NCBI RefSeq assembly: GCF_034479615.1
Contig: NZ_CP140255.1
Location: 2,790,001 to 2,854,000 of the forward strand
Source: Vreelandella neptunia
Lineage (GTDB): Bacteria > Pseudomonadota > Gammaproteobacteria > Pseudomonadales > Halomonadaceae
Length of the DNA stretch: 64,000 nucleotides
Direction of reading: 5' to 3'
Position numbers and translations under genes: made by a program. Positions 34,154 to 43,171 of the stretch are shown in pieces. Every line of letters starts with the position of its first letter. Position 1 is the stretch's first letter. The notes below the pieces were generated by a model. The model was not told where the DNA came from. It did not search any database and saw only the letters and a list, made by a program, of their open reading frames with translations.

Positions 34154-35467
34154 ATGGCCGAAAGTAACGTTTCACAAACTCGCTTGTATGAGTGGCTAAC
34201 GGGCGATGACGATAGCCGCATGTGCGACGACATACCTGAAAGCGCCTGCGACGAACAACCACGAAATTTTTTTCTTCATATATGGGCCTCTTTAGGCAAT
34301 AAGCTGGCTGACGAGCTATCCAGCGCGCGTTTGGTTTTACCCTGGCTGATGGGCATTATTGGCGCCCCCATCTGGATGGTAGGCCTGCTTGTACCCATCC
34401 GAGAGTCAGGTGCCCTGCTACCGCAAATTTTTGTGGCTGGTTTTATTCGTTTAAAGCCCAGGCGAAAATGGGTGTGGGTGGCCGGCGCGCTGACCCAAGC
34501 ATTCGCTGCCTTAGCGCTTGCCGCATTGGCGTTATTCGCCAACGGCACCTTGGGTGGCGCGTTAGTGCTTGCAGCGCTAATTCTGCTCTCGTTGGCACGA
34601 GGTTTATCCTCGATTGCCACAAAAGATGTGCTGGGGAAAACCATTGCCAAACGCCGCCGCGGCACGTTAATGGGCTGGAGCGGTAGTATTGCAGGTGGTG
34701 CAACGCTGGTCGCTGGAGGGCTACTAATGCTGTTTGAAAGCCGCCCCGGCCATTTAGTGGTAGCGATACTGCTGACCATAGCCGCCTGCGGGTGGCTAAT
34801 AAATGCCATAGCCGCCGCGCGCATCGAAGAAACCCCAGGGGCTGTAGAAGGCGGTGAAAACGCCTGGGACAGTATTAAACAGGGACTGTCGCTATTAAAA
34901 GATGACCGTACGTTTTTACACTTCAACCTTGCCAGGGCGCTGCTGCTCTCAAGTGCACTCGCCCTGCCCTACATCGCCCTGCTAGGGCAAAACCAAAGCG
35001 GCACCGACCTGGGAGGCCTGGGCATACTCATTGTGGTATCGGGCCTAGCCGCAATGGTAGCCAGCCCGATCTGGGGGAAACGCTCAGATCAGTCGAGTCG
35101 CGGCGTTATGCGCGACGCCGCATTGGGTACCACTATTTGCTGCGTAATGGGCGCTAGCTTAGCTTGGTTACCCGGCGAGTGGACACACAGTATATGGCCC
35201 TATGCGGCAGTTTATGCATTACTCGTCATTGTTCACCACGGCGTACGCTTAGGACGTAAAACCTATCTGGTCGATATGGCAAGCCAAGATAACCGTGCGC
35301 TTTACGTGGCCCTATCGAATACTTTAACCGGCGTCTTAATGTTGATTGTAGGTGGCCTTATTGGCGCCTTTGCGCAGTGGTTTGGTAGCGGCACATTACT
35401 CCTGATCCTAGCGGCTACCGCCGTGGGAGCCATACTTAGTGCCCACCAATTACCTGAGGTCGAGTGA
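34154..35467 (+). CDS. MFS transporter
   Basis: A 437-residue major facilitator protein with 12 predicted membrane spans and a hydrophilic N-terminal tail of about 45 residues. GLSSIATKDVLGKTIAKRRRGTL includes the basic cytoplasmic loop typical of MFS; a central loop is near residues 225-245. The substrate cannot be told. AAGGAG lies five bases before the ATG. It is monocistronic. Confidence 0.8.
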   Translation: MAESNVSQTRLYEWLTGDDDSRMCDDIPESACDEQPRNFFLHIWASLGNKLADELSSARLVLPWLMGIIGAPIWMVGLLVPIRESGALLPQIFVAGFIRLKPRRKWVWVAGALTQAFAALALAALALFANGTLGGALVLAALILLSLARGLSSIATKDVLGKTIAKRRRGTLMGWSGSIAGGATLVAGGLLMLFESRPGHLVVAILLTIAACGWLINAIAAARIEETPGAVEGGENAWDSIKQGLSLLKDDRTFLHFNLARALLLSSALALPYIALLGQNQSGTDLGGLGILIVVSGLAAMVASPIWGKRSDQSSRGVMRDAALGTTICCVMGASLAWLPGEWTHSIWPYAAVYALLVIVHHGVRLGRKTYLVDMASQDNRALYVALSNTLTGVLMLIVGGLIGAFAQWFGSGTLLLILAATAVGAILSAHQLPEVE

Positions 35468-35590
35468 CGTGCCAACGGTAACCACATGTATTCAAGGGTG
35501 CAATCGAGAACTCTACCTACACTAGCATAGCGTTCACGATTGCAATGCATGGCAACGCTCGCCATGATAGAGCCAGATAGCAGTGATGCG

Positions 35591-35618
35591 TTGGCGCATT
35601 TGCTATGCTGCCTATAAT
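35591..35618 (+). promoter_or_regulatory. Possible sigma-70 promoter of the LOV gene
   Basis: TTGGCG (35591-35596) and a perfect TATAAT (35613-35618) are spaced by 16 bases. The start codon used for the LOV protein is 86 bases downstream of the -10 box. The rest of the 237-base gap holds no gene that I can support. Confidence 0.45.
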
Positions 35619-35704
35619 AAGTGATTGGACATTCCGCCGGTTCACAGGTGAACAAACGGCTGTGAACCATGGAAAGGACTTGGAGCTGCAACAGGAACCA
35701 CTTG

Positions 35705-36139
35705 ATGAAACGATCCCCTTTGATCAGCCCGGAGCTGCTTGAACGTATTGTTGACGCATCGGAAGACGGCATAGTCGTAGCCGAGCAGGAGGGGGATGAA
35801 AATATCCTCATCTACGTCAACAAAGGCTTTGAGCGCTTGACGGGCTACAGTGCGGATGAAATTTTGTATCGCGATTGCCGCTTCTTACAAAACGAAGACC
35901 GCGACCAGGACGCGCTAGCCGCTATTCGAGATGCGCTTAAAGATGGCCACCCGTCCCGAGAAGTACTGCGTAATTACCGCAAAGACGGCACCATGTTTTG
36001 GAACGAGCTATCCATTACGCCTGTCTATGACGAAGCAGACAAGCTGATGTATTACATTGGCGTGCAAAAAGATGTGACGGAGCGTGTAGAAGCACAGCTT
36101 GCACTGGCAGCGTTACAACAGCAGCGAGAAAATAGCTAA
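35705..36139 (+). CDS. Short LOV (blue-light PAS) protein
   Basis: A 144-residue protein that is almost only a LOV domain plus a C-terminal helix. The flavin-adduct Cys58 is in DCRFLQNEDRDQ, with NYRKDGTMFWNEL and YYIGVQKDVTERV following. It strongly resembles the short LOV proteins of Pseudomonas putida (PpSB1-LOV), which also have Asp before the Cys and no effector domain, and which dimerise through terminal helices. AGGA lies eight bases before the ATG at 35705; the frame is open to 35669. The signalling output is unknown. Confidence 0.88.
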   Translation: MKRSPLISPELLERIVDASEDGIVVAEQEGDENILIYVNKGFERLTGYSADEILYRDCRFLQNEDRDQDALAAIRDALKDGHPSREVLRNYRKDGTMFWNELSITPVYDEADKLMYYIGVQKDVTERVEAQLALAALQQQRENS

Positions 36140-36325
36140 TTATTAACTTTCTCGCTAAAAAAAACTATAAAGCTTGAACTTCATCCCAACTGGCGTTATA
36201 TAGCGGCAAGGCGCTTGAACTGCGCTAGGCGCTTCACTTTGCGGATAGCATGTGTTTTTGACCCCACATGTACTCGTGTGAAGCCGTTGTTACGCCGGCA
36301 CGCCGGCTGGGTTGGAGGACATCAC

Positions 36326-36553
36326 ATGAGCCGTGATCCCCTAAATCGTGAAACCCTAAGTCATGAAACCTTAGGCAACGAAACACTCGACTCAGACGAG
36401 TTCGATAGTTTAGACGCCGTCAATGATGACCATTACGGCAAAAGCAAACCCAGTAAATCTGACAGCTTACGCGCACGACGCCAAGTAGAAGCGTGGCTGG
36501 AAGAACGTCGACTCCAACGCGCCATTGAAGATGACTGGGACGAAGAAGAGTAA
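36326..36553 (+). CDS. PA3496 family putative envelope integrity protein
   Basis: A 75-residue, highly charged protein. The start at 36326 is chosen because GGAGG lies seven bases upstream; an earlier ATG at 36215 has none. The first half is acidic with a repeated RETLSHETLGNETL, and the end LRARRQVEAWLEERRLQRAIEDDWD matches the conserved helix of the PA3496 family. The family role is poorly known. Confidence 0.7.
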   Translation: MSRDPLNRETLSHETLGNETLDSDEFDSLDAVNDDHYGKSKPSKSDSLRARRQVEAWLEERRLQRAIEDDWDEEE

Positions 36554-36725
36554 GCCCTGAGTGGCTCGGCCTTCTCAGCGGATGAGCAGGCCAGCTAATT
36601 ATACGCTCCTAGCCTTTCCTGGCGCAGACCACTATCATCACTCCCTGGTCAGTAATAACAGTTAGTACTAAGAGCCAGTAGCCTGCTGCTGTTGCTTTTT
36701 CTTTTCAACAACTTAACGGATCTCC

Positions 36726-38387
36726 ATGGCGCAATACGTTTTCACCATGAACCGGGTTGGCAAAGTTGTGCCACCCAAAAAACAAATTCTCAAAGATATT
36801 TCGCTCTCGTTTTTCCCTGGCGCCAAAATTGGCGTGCTGGGGCTTAACGGTTCGGGTAAATCCACACTGCTGCGTATTATGGCCGGTGTCGATAAAGAGT
36901 TTGAAGGTGAAGCTCGTCCGATGCCCGGCATCAATGTTGGCTACCTTCCCCAGGAGCCGCAGCTAGACGACGAGAAAAACGTCCGCGACACCGTCGAAGA
37001 AGCGCTAGGGGAGATTAAAGAGGCGCAGGAGAAGTTGGATGGTGTATATGCGGCCTACGCAGAGCCCGACGCTGACTTTGATGCGCTAGCCAGCGAGCAG
37101 GCCAGGCTTGAAAATATTATTGAAGCCGCGGACGCTCACAACCTGGAGCGTAAGCTTGAAGTGGCTGCAGAAGCCCTACGTCTGCCCCCCTGGGACGCCA
37201 AAGTGGGCAATCTTTCGGGTGGTGAGCGTCGTCGTGTAGCCCTCTGTCGCTTACTGCTCTCCAGCCCTGATATGCTGCTGCTTGATGAGCCTACTAACCA
37301 CCTAGACGCAGAGTCGGTAGCTTGGCTTGAGCGCTTCCTGCACGACTACAACGGCACAGTCGTGGCGATCACCCACGACCGCTACTTCCTAGACAACGTG
37401 GCGGGTTGGATTCTGGAGCTTGACCGTGGTCAAGGTATCCCCTTTGAGGGTAACTACTCCCAGTGGCTGGAGCAGAAAGATCAGCGACTGAATCAGGAAG
37501 CCAAGCAGGAAGCCTCGCGTCAGAAAGCTATCAAGCAAGAGCTTGAGTGGGTGCGCAGTAACGCCAAAGGCCGCCAGGCCAAAAGCAAAGCGCGCCTTAA
37601 CCGCTTTGAAGAGATGCAGTCAGGCGATTTCCAAAAGCGTAATGAGACCAATGAAATTTACATTCCGCCTGGCCCGCGGCTAGGCGATAACGTCATTGAG
37701 TTTCGCGATGTGGCCAAGCGCTTCGATGACAAGCTGCTCTACCAGAACCTCTCCTTCACCATTCCCCAGGGTGCGATTGTCGGCATTGTCGGTGGTAACG
37801 GTGCGGGTAAATCGACGCTCTTCAAACTGATTACCGGTAAAGAGCAGCCAGACGAAGGCGAAGTTGTCGTCGGTGAAACGGTCGATATCGCCTACGTCGA
37901 ACAGCTACGCGACGGCTTGGACGACAAGCAGAGCGTCTGGGAAGCCGTTTCGGATGGTCAAGACATCCTCAACATTAACGGCTACGAGGTCTCCTCGCGT
38001 GCCTATGTGGGTCGCTTTAACTTTAAGGGTAACGACCAGCAGAAGCGTTTGTCGGAGCTTTCCGGTGGTGAACGCGGCCGTTTACAGCTCGCCCAAACGC
38101 TCAAGCAAGGCGCTAACGTGTTGCTGCTCGATGAGCCTTCTAACGACCTGGATATCGAAACCTTGCGGGCACTGGAAGACGCGCTTCTGGCCTTCCCGGG
38201 CTGCGCCATGGTGATCTCGCATGATCGCTGGTTCCTTGATCGTATCGCCACGCACATTATGGCTTTCGAGGGCGACTCTGAGGTGGTCTTATTCGAAGGC
38301 AACTACGCTGAGTACGAAGAGGATCATAGAAAGCGGGTGGGTAACGATACGCCTAAGCGTATGAAGTATAAGCGCATTGATGCCTAA
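36726..38387 (+). CDS. ettA: Energy-dependent translational throttle protein EttA
   Basis: A 553-residue ABC-F ATPase (E. coli EttA 555). ABC domain 1 has GLNGSGKSTLL, LSGGERRRVALCRLL and LLLDEPTNHLD; the arm subdomain lies between; a linker precedes domain 2 with GGNGAGKSTLF, LSGGERGRLQLAQ and LLLDEPSNDLD (Ser replaces the usual Thr). EttA binds the ribosomal E site and gates the first peptide bond according to ATP level. It is monocistronic with a strong terminator. Confidence 0.95.
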   Translation: MAQYVFTMNRVGKVVPPKKQILKDISLSFFPGAKIGVLGLNGSGKSTLLRIMAGVDKEFEGEARPMPGINVGYLPQEPQLDDEKNVRDTVEEALGEIKEAQEKLDGVYAAYAEPDADFDALASEQARLENIIEAADAHNLERKLEVAAEALRLPPWDAKVGNLSGGERRRVALCRLLLSSPDMLLLDEPTNHLDAESVAWLERFLHDYNGTVVAITHDRYFLDNVAGWILELDRGQGIPFEGNYSQWLEQKDQRLNQEAKQEASRQKAIKQELEWVRSNAKGRQAKSKARLNRFEEMQSGDFQKRNETNEIYIPPGPRLGDNVIEFRDVAKRFDDKLLYQNLSFTIPQGAIVGIVGGNGAGKSTLFKLITGKEQPDEGEVVVGETVDIAYVEQLRDGLDDKQSVWEAVSDGQDILNINGYEVSSRAYVGRFNFKGNDQQKRLSELSGGERGRLQLAQTLKQGANVLLLDEPSNDLDIETLRALEDALLAFPGCAMVISHDRWFLDRIATHIMAFEGDSEVVLFEGNYAEYEEDHRKRVGNDTPKRMKYKRIDA

Positions 38388-38409
38388 CAATTAGCAGTAT
38401 GTTGGCAGC

Positions 38410-38437
38410 AAAAGGCCCCGCTCTGCGGGGCCTTTTG
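38410..38437 (+). terminator. Terminator after ettA
   Basis: AAAAGGCCCCG pairs with CGGGGCCTTTT around CTCTG. The right arm's T-run gives a standard intrinsic terminator 22 bases past the ettA stop; the A-run makes it usable on the minus strand as well, for the DUF1328 gene. Confidence 0.8.
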
Positions 38438-38468
38438 GTTGGTAACTGCACTGGCGCCGTGGACAACC

Positions 38469-38627
38469 CTAACGTCTGCGGCCAGTTAAAAATGAAACGA
38501 TAAACAAAATAAGAAACAGCACAAACAAAATTTGCGCAATGGTGGAAGCCGCCCCGGCAATGCCAGAAAAACCGACCGCTCCCGCGATGATCGCAATAAT
38601 GAAAAACAGCACCGCATTGCCTAGCAT
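38469..38627 (-). CDS. DUF1328 small membrane protein (YtjA-like)
   Basis: A 52-residue protein encoded on the minus strand, beginning [18 protein letters not shown] and containing [10 protein letters not shown]. There are two hydrophobic helices and a basic C-terminal GRRR. This matches the DUF1328/YtjA family of small inner-membrane proteins, whose function is unknown. GAGGAG lies seven bases before the ATG. It lies between ettA and coq7 and was missed by length cut-offs. Confidence 0.88.
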   Translation of the reverse strand: MLGNAVLFFIIAIIAGAVGFSGIAGAASTIAQILFVLFLILFIVSFLTGRRR

Positions 38628-38702
38628 GGTTTCACTCCTCTCCTTGGTAATAACTTTCCTTAAAACAGCGCCGCATATCCCATTATGCCGCGTGAATATG
38701 TA

Positions 38703-39344
38703 TCAGAGATGATAGACGCTTTTAGTCATCACCTTAGAGGCCAGACGCATGCCCCACTTCACCGGGGCCGGAAAGCGAACGCCACCCGCTTCTAAGGCAA
38801 GCTGAGCGTGGTGGGCTTCATCAATGGCCATCTGGCGCAGTATGGCGCGAGAGCGGTTGTCGCCGCGGGGTAGCGAGTGTTGGTGTGAATCAAGATGCTT
38901 GCCTACCTGCTCTTCGGTGGCGGCGACCAACCCCAAACTAATACGGTCACTGACCGCACCAGTGGCCGCGCCAATGCCAAAGGAAGCGGCATAAAACAGC
39001 GGGTTTAAGTAGCTTGTTCGGCTCTGCAACTGCCCTAGACGCTCATCACACCAAGCTAGATGATCGATCTCTTCCAGCGCCGACTGCTCCATCTGATGAC
39101 GTACATGAGGAAGTTTAGCGGTTACGCCCTGCCCCTGATACAGCGCTTGGGCACACACCTCACCAGTATGGTTAATCCGCATCAAACCTGCGGCATGGCG
39201 ACGCTCGTGATCGTCGAGCTCTCCCTCGGCCACACCTTCAGCAGGGCTGGTGCGCTGCGGCGGAGCAGCGTGCGGCATAAGCGTCCGTAGAACGGCATCA
39301 AACTGATGAATCAGGCGATCGGAACGACTCTGTTGACGATCCAT
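38703..39344 (-). CDS. coq7: 2-polyprenyl-3-methyl-6-methoxy-1,4-benzoquinone monooxygenase
   Basis: A 213-residue ferritin-like di-iron hydroxylase of ubiquinone biosynthesis, which makes 5-demethoxyubiquinol into demethylubiquinol at the inner membrane. The iron-binding motifs [22 protein letters not shown] and DEAHHAQ are all present. It is encoded separately from other ubi genes. A HIT-family gene lies upstream on the same strand. Confidence 0.93.
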   Translation of the reverse strand: MDRQQSRSDRLIHQFDAVLRTLMPHAAPPQRTSPAEGVAEGELDDHERRHAAGLMRINHTGEVCAQALYQGQGVTAKLPHVRHQMEQSALEEIDHLAWCDERLGQLQSRTSYLNPLFYAASFGIGAATGAVSDRISLGLVAATEEQVGKHLDSHQHSLPRGDNRSRAILRQMAIDEAHHAQLALEAGGVRFPAPVKWGMRLASKVMTKSVYHL

Positions 39345-39383
39345 GGCAACACTCCGTTGACTTGCGGTAGCAGTCTGCTGATT

Positions 39384-39725
39384 TCAACCGGCAGGCCATG
39401 TGAATGCGCGCCCACCCATTAAATGCATGTGAATATGGTAGACCGTTTGTCCACCCATTTCGTTGCAGTTCATCACCACGCGGTAGCCATCTTCAGCAAA
39501 GCCCTGCTCGCGGGCAAGCTTGGCGGCGGTAAACTGCAGCCGCCCTATCGTTGCAAGATCAGCCTCATCGATATCATTGAGCGTCGCGATATGCTTTTTG
39601 GGAATGATTAGCTGGTGAGTCGGTGCCTGGGGGTTAATATCATTGAATGCCAACACGTGCTCATCTTCGTAAACGATATCAGCGGGAATTTCACGGTTAA
39701 TGATTTTGCAAAACAGACAATCCAT
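39384..39725 (-). CDS. HIT-family nucleotide-binding protein (HinT-like)
   Basis: A 113-residue protein with the histidine triad HIHMHLMGG near the C-terminus and the opening [19 protein letters not shown]. HinT proteins hydrolyse AMP linked to amines, including aminoacyl-AMP. AAGGAG lies six bases before the ATG at 39725. Cys pairs at the N-terminus (MDCLFC) are normal for the family. Confidence 0.9.
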   Translation of the reverse strand: MDCLFCKIINREIPADIVYEDEHVLAFNDINPQAPTHQLIIPKKHIATLNDIDEADLATIGRLQFTAAKLAREQGFAEDGYRVVMNCNEMGGQTVYHIHMHLMGGRAFTWPAG

Positions 39726-39789
39726 ACAGCTCTCCTTCATTAGCTACTTTTCACTTAAGTATCGAATTATCTCTGCCAGCCGGATGATT

Positions 39790-39821
39790 GCACTGGTGGG
39801 TGGTAGCTTCAGCTCGCGGCC
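39790..39821 (+). repeat. REP-like element, single copy
   Basis: This stretch agrees with 7924-7955 at 26 of 32 bases, including GTGGG, AGCTT and AGCTCGCG. It lies in the short gap between the HIT and phosphoribulokinase genes. Two far-apart intergenic copies suggest a dispersed genomic repeat. Confidence 0.5.
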
Positions 39822-39823
39822 TA

Positions 39824-40696
39824 TTAACGGAAGCGCCTCTGGGCAAGAAGGTGCCTAACCAAGGGGGCAAGAATCAGCTCCATCGCCAGCGACATCCGCG
39901 CCCCCGGCACCACCAACGTGTGCGGGCGAGTCATAAACGAGTCTTTAATCATCGCCAACAGCCAAGGAAAATCAACTGTGGAAGGATCCCGAAAGCGAAT
40001 GACCACGAACGACTCAGCGTCAGTGGGAATATCCTGCACTTCAAAGGGGTTAGAGGTATCGACGGTGGGCACACGTTGAAAATTGATGTGGGTACGCGAA
40101 AACTGCGGCTGGATGTAACGTACATAGTCATCCATCCGACCCAGAATAGTATCGATGACTGCTTCTTGTGAGTAGCCACGCAGCTTGGTGTCACGGTCGA
40201 TCTTTTGAATCCACTCAAGATTCATGGTTGGCGCAACACCGACCAAAAGATCCACATGGCGGGCAATGTCGTACTCTTCAGTGACCAGCCCACCGTGCAA
40301 GCCTTCATAAAACAGCAGGTCGGTACCACAAGGCAGCGACTGCCACTCGGTGAAAGTGCCAACCCGGCAACCTGCTTCAATTTTCTGTTTATCTTCAGCG
40401 TGGATATAGTGCCGAAAAGTGCCCGAACCGTGTTCGCCATACTCACTAAACAACCCTTCCAGGCGATCCAGCAAATTCGCCTCTACGGCAAAATGCGAAA
40501 GTTCGTCTTTGCGCTCTGGCTCTTCTCGGAATATGCGGTGCAGGTCATCACGGGTATAGCGGTGAAATGCATCGCCATCGACCATTGCTGCATGCACATC
40601 TTCGCGCAGAAACATGCGCTCAAAGCTGCGCTTCACGGTAGTGGTACCCGCCCCAGAGGAACCGGTTACCGCGATAATCGGATACTCCCGAGACAT
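39824..40696 (-). CDS. Phosphoribulokinase-like protein (PrkB type)
   Basis: A 290-residue P-loop kinase with GSSGAGTTTV at residues 12-21, ERKDELSHF and LLFYEGLHGG, matching PrkB of non-autotrophic gammaproteobacteria (E. coli 289). The fold phosphorylates ribulose 5-phosphate, but PrkB lineages lacking RuBisCO have no proven role. No other Calvin-cycle gene is in the window. The upstream thioesterase gene ends one base inside its start (overlap at 40696), so the two are coupled. Confidence 0.85.
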   Translation of the reverse strand: MSREYPIIAVTGSSGAGTTTVKRSFERMFLREDVHAAMVDGDAFHRYTRDDLHRIFREEPERKDELSHFAVEANLLDRLEGLFSEYGEHGSGTFRHYIHAEDKQKIEAGCRVGTFTEWQSLPCGTDLLFYEGLHGGLVTEEYDIARHVDLLVGVAPTMNLEWIQKIDRDTKLRGYSQEAVIDTILGRMDDYVRYIQPQFSRTHINFQRVPTVDTSNPFEVQDIPTDAESFVVIRFRDPSTVDFPWLLAMIKDSFMTRPHTLVVPGARMSLAMELILAPLVRHLLAQRRFR

Positions 40697-41136
40697 CAGC
40701 CATACCTCGCGTGGGAAAGCGCTTGTTTAACCTGCTCAGGTACTTCGATAGGACGCCCAGTAGCAAGATCGATCAGTAGCTGATTGACCCGTGCGGTAGC
40801 GACTACCTGCTGAGAATCTGCCTGATAGATGCGCTGATAAATAGTCAACGCTTTGCCCTGGGGCTCGGGCACAGCGGTGGCAATCGTTAACGCATCGGGC
40901 CAGCGCGCTTCACTTTGATACTGAACGGCAAGATCAGCGACCACCGAAGGATACCCATGCATATCCCACTCGGGCAGGTCCAGGGCCGCGAAGGCTTGAA
41001 TACGCGCCTCGTGGAGCAGGGATACCAGCGCATCGTGCCCCAAGTGGCGGCCATAGTTCATATCGGTTACCCGTACCGTCAAAGGGTGACGATGAATGAC
41101 CGCTTCAGCGGGAAAATCTAGCTTGATACGCTCCAT
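40696..41136 (-). CDS. Acyl-CoA thioesterase, hot-dog (4HBT) family
   Basis: A 146-residue single hot-dog domain. The VTDMNYGRHLGHDALVSLLHEAR segment carries the usual Asp and helix of 4HBT enzymes, and VVADLAVQYQSEARWPD is the paired strand. It probably hydrolyses an acyl-CoA in the cytoplasm; the substrate is unknown. It lies between purD and the PrkB-like gene on the same strand. Confidence 0.83.
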   Translation of the reverse strand: MERIKLDFPAEAVIHRHPLTVRVTDMNYGRHLGHDALVSLLHEARIQAFAALDLPEWDMHGYPSVVADLAVQYQSEARWPDALTIATAVPEPQGKALTIYQRIYQADSQQVVATARVNQLLIDLATGRPIEVPEQVKQALSHARYG

Positions 41137-41176
41137 GCCTGTTTCCTCGTCAGTATTAGCTTAGCGTAAGGCGTAT

Positions 41177-42463
41177 TTACTCCTCTCGGGCAATCGCCCG
41201 GAAGGCGATATCACGCCGACATTCGACGCCATCCCAGTGAATAGCATTAACGCCCCGGTACGCCTGCTGCTGCGCCGCAGATACGCTATCGCCTAATGCC
41301 GTCACGCATAGCACGCGGCCACCTGCCGTGGTGATATCACCTTGAGCATTTTGCGCGGTACCGGCATGAAACACTTTGCAGCCCGTTTCTTCAGCCACTG
41401 CTAAGCCGCGAATCACATCGCCCTTGCGGTAGCTGCCAGGGTAACCACCGGCAGCGAGTACCACACCTACCGCTGCGCGAGAGTCCCATTCGCAGCGCTG
41501 CCCGGCCAAGCGCCCCTCGGCACCCGCTAAGCACAGCTCAGCGAAATCAGAGGTTAAGCGCAGCATAATCGGCTGGGTTTCAGGATCACCAAAGCGGCAG
41601 TTGTACTCAATAACCTTGGGGTTGCCCGCTGCGTCGATCATCAGACCTGCATACAAGAACCCGGTATAGGCATTGCCCTCTGCGGCCATGCCACGCACGG
41701 TGGGCAGAATGACCTGCTCCATGATACGTGCGTCAACGTCGGGAGTGACCACCGGCGCTGGCGAATAGGCACCCATACCGCCGGTATTAGGGCCGGTATC
41801 ACCATCATAGGCGCGCTTGTGGTCTTGGCTGGTGGCCATGGGGACGACATGCTCGCCGTCCACCATGACAATAAAGCTTGCCTCCTCGCCCTCCAGAAAC
41901 TCCTCGATGACCACACGAGCGCCTGCACCGCCGAAGGCATTGGCTTCAAGCATATCGCGAATGGCAGCCTCAGCTTCAACTTCGCTCAGTGCCACAATGA
42001 CGCCCTTGCCCGCAGCCAACCCATCCGCTTTAATCACAATCGGCGCGCCCATTTTGCTTAAATAGGCAAGCGCAGGGTCTACTTCAGTAAACGTTTGGTA
42101 GTCAGCCGAAGGAATGTCATGGCGAGCCAGGAAATCCTTGGTAAAAGATTTTGAACCTTCCAACTGGGCGGCGGCTTGAGTAGGACCAAAGATAGTTAAA
42201 CCGGCTGCTTGGAACTGATCAACAACGCCTTCTACCAAGGGGGCCTCCGGGCCCACCACAGTTAAGTCAATCTGCTCATCACGAGCAAAAGCGACAAGGC
42301 TGTCGAGATCCGTTGCAGCAATCGCTACATTAGTCAGCTTTGCTTCCGTCGCGGTACCGGCATTGCCGGGGGCGACAAATACCTGCTCAACCTGGGTAGA
42401 TTGCGCCAATTTCCACGCCAGAGCGTGCTCGCGACCACCGCCGCCTATCATCAAAACCTTCAT
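41177..42463 (-). CDS. purD: Phosphoribosylamine-glycine ligase
   Basis: A 428-residue ATP-grasp enzyme (E. coli PurD 429) that joins glycine to phosphoribosylamine in purine synthesis. It begins MKVLMIGGGGREHALAWKL, has the ATP-grasp segments IKADGLAAGKGV and EEFLEGEEASFI, then GPNTGGMGAYSP and YNCRFGDPETQ. The start at 42463 is chosen on family length, with GAAGGA upstream; in-frame ATGs are at 42469 and 42478. It follows phaR with a 66-base gap. Confidence 0.94.
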   Translation of the reverse strand: MKVLMIGGGGREHALAWKLAQSTQVEQVFVAPGNAGTATEAKLTNVAIAATDLDSLVAFARDEQIDLTVVGPEAPLVEGVVDQFQAAGLTIFGPTQAAAQLEGSKSFTKDFLARHDIPSADYQTFTEVDPALAYLSKMGAPIVIKADGLAAGKGVIVALSEVEAEAAIRDMLEANAFGGAGARVVIEEFLEGEEASFIVMVDGEHVVPMATSQDHKRAYDGDTGPNTGGMGAYSPAPVVTPDVDARIMEQVILPTVRGMAAEGNAYTGFLYAGLMIDAAGNPKVIEYNCRFGDPETQPIMLRLTSDFAELCLAGAEGRLAGQRCEWDSRAAVGVVLAAGGYPGSYRKGDVIRGLAVAEETGCKVFHAGTAQNAQGDITTAGGRVLCVTALGDSVSAAQQQAYRGVNAIHWDGVECRRDIAFRAIAREE

Positions 42464-42529
42464 GTGCATCCTTCTCAAACGGGAGAGCGTATATCGGCGG
42501 CATTATGCCACAGCGCAGCACCAAGTGGG

Positions 42530-43036
42530 TCAGGAGGAGGGTTTGTTATCATTACTGGCGTCGCTGCTATCGCCTTCATGGGGCTCCGCGTTATCCGAGT
42601 CGTCGGCTTGACCAGGCTGGTTCAAGGTCTTTTGCCAAAACCGCATGTTCTCTTCGGTTAGCTCGCGCATAAACTCCAACGGCGTGTTACGCATTGCCTG
42701 CTTCCACTGGCTCTGCAGGCGTTTCTGCTGCTCCAGCATCAGTTGCGTACCCTGTTCAAGATAACGTGACAGCGGCAGCGGTGAGGTCATATCGTAAACA
42801 CGGATTAATTGCGCCAGCAGATCGTTAGAAAACACTTCCGCTTCGCTGTCCGCCTGCTCCTGCTCGATAATGATAGAGAGCAGAATAGTACGCGTTAGGT
42901 CTTCTCCGCTTTTGGCATCTTCCACCTTAAACGGTTCTTCTTCGATGATTAAACGGCGCAGGTCTTCCAGCGTTACATAACGGCTCTGCTGAGTATCGTA
43001 CAACCTGCGGTTTGCATATTTGCGAATTACGCGCAC
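42530..43036 (-). CDS. phaR: Polyhydroxyalkanoate synthesis repressor PhaR
   Basis: A 168-residue regulator with the PHB_acc DNA-binding N-terminus (MRVIRKYANRRLYDTQQSRY, then VTLEDLRRLI) and the PHB_acc repeat region (DLTRTILLSIIIEQE). The C-terminal 30 residues are acidic and disordered. PhaR represses phasin genes and leaves DNA when it binds nascent PHA. It is 32 kb from phaP/phaC, whose upstream TGC-rich boxes are candidate targets. Confidence 0.93.
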   Translation of the reverse strand: MRVIRKYANRRLYDTQQSRYVTLEDLRRLIIEEEPFKVEDAKSGEDLTRTILLSIIIEQEQADSEAEVFSNDLLAQLIRVYDMTSPLPLSRYLEQGTQLMLEQQKRLQSQWKQAMRNTPLEFMRELTEENMRFWQKTLNQPGQADDSDNAEPHEGDSSDASNDNKPSS

Positions 43037-43171
43037 GGCGCATCTCCTTAAACGCGATAGGGGCTTTTATTCCCGTTACTGGTATTGTGCCTGCACCACG
43101 CGCCTATGCAAGCCACCTTGATAGTTTTGGTAGCCGTACTGCGCTAATTCTGTGACCAATAGACCATCATT

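Noticed and set aside
34276..34926. A 216-codon minus-strand frame opposite the MFS gene
   Set aside because: Low-complexity Ala/Pro/Ser composition mirrors the reverse complement of membrane-helix codons; no motif or Shine-Dalgarno.
36160..36310. Small repeats (AGGCGCTT, ACGCCGGC) before the PA3496-like gene
   Set aside because: Short, imperfect and without a conserved spacing; likely chance or minor hairpins in the leader.
39824..40696. Evidence for autotrophic CO2 fixation
   Set aside because: The kinase belongs to the PrkB type found in many heterotrophs, and no RuBisCO or other Calvin-cycle gene is in the window.
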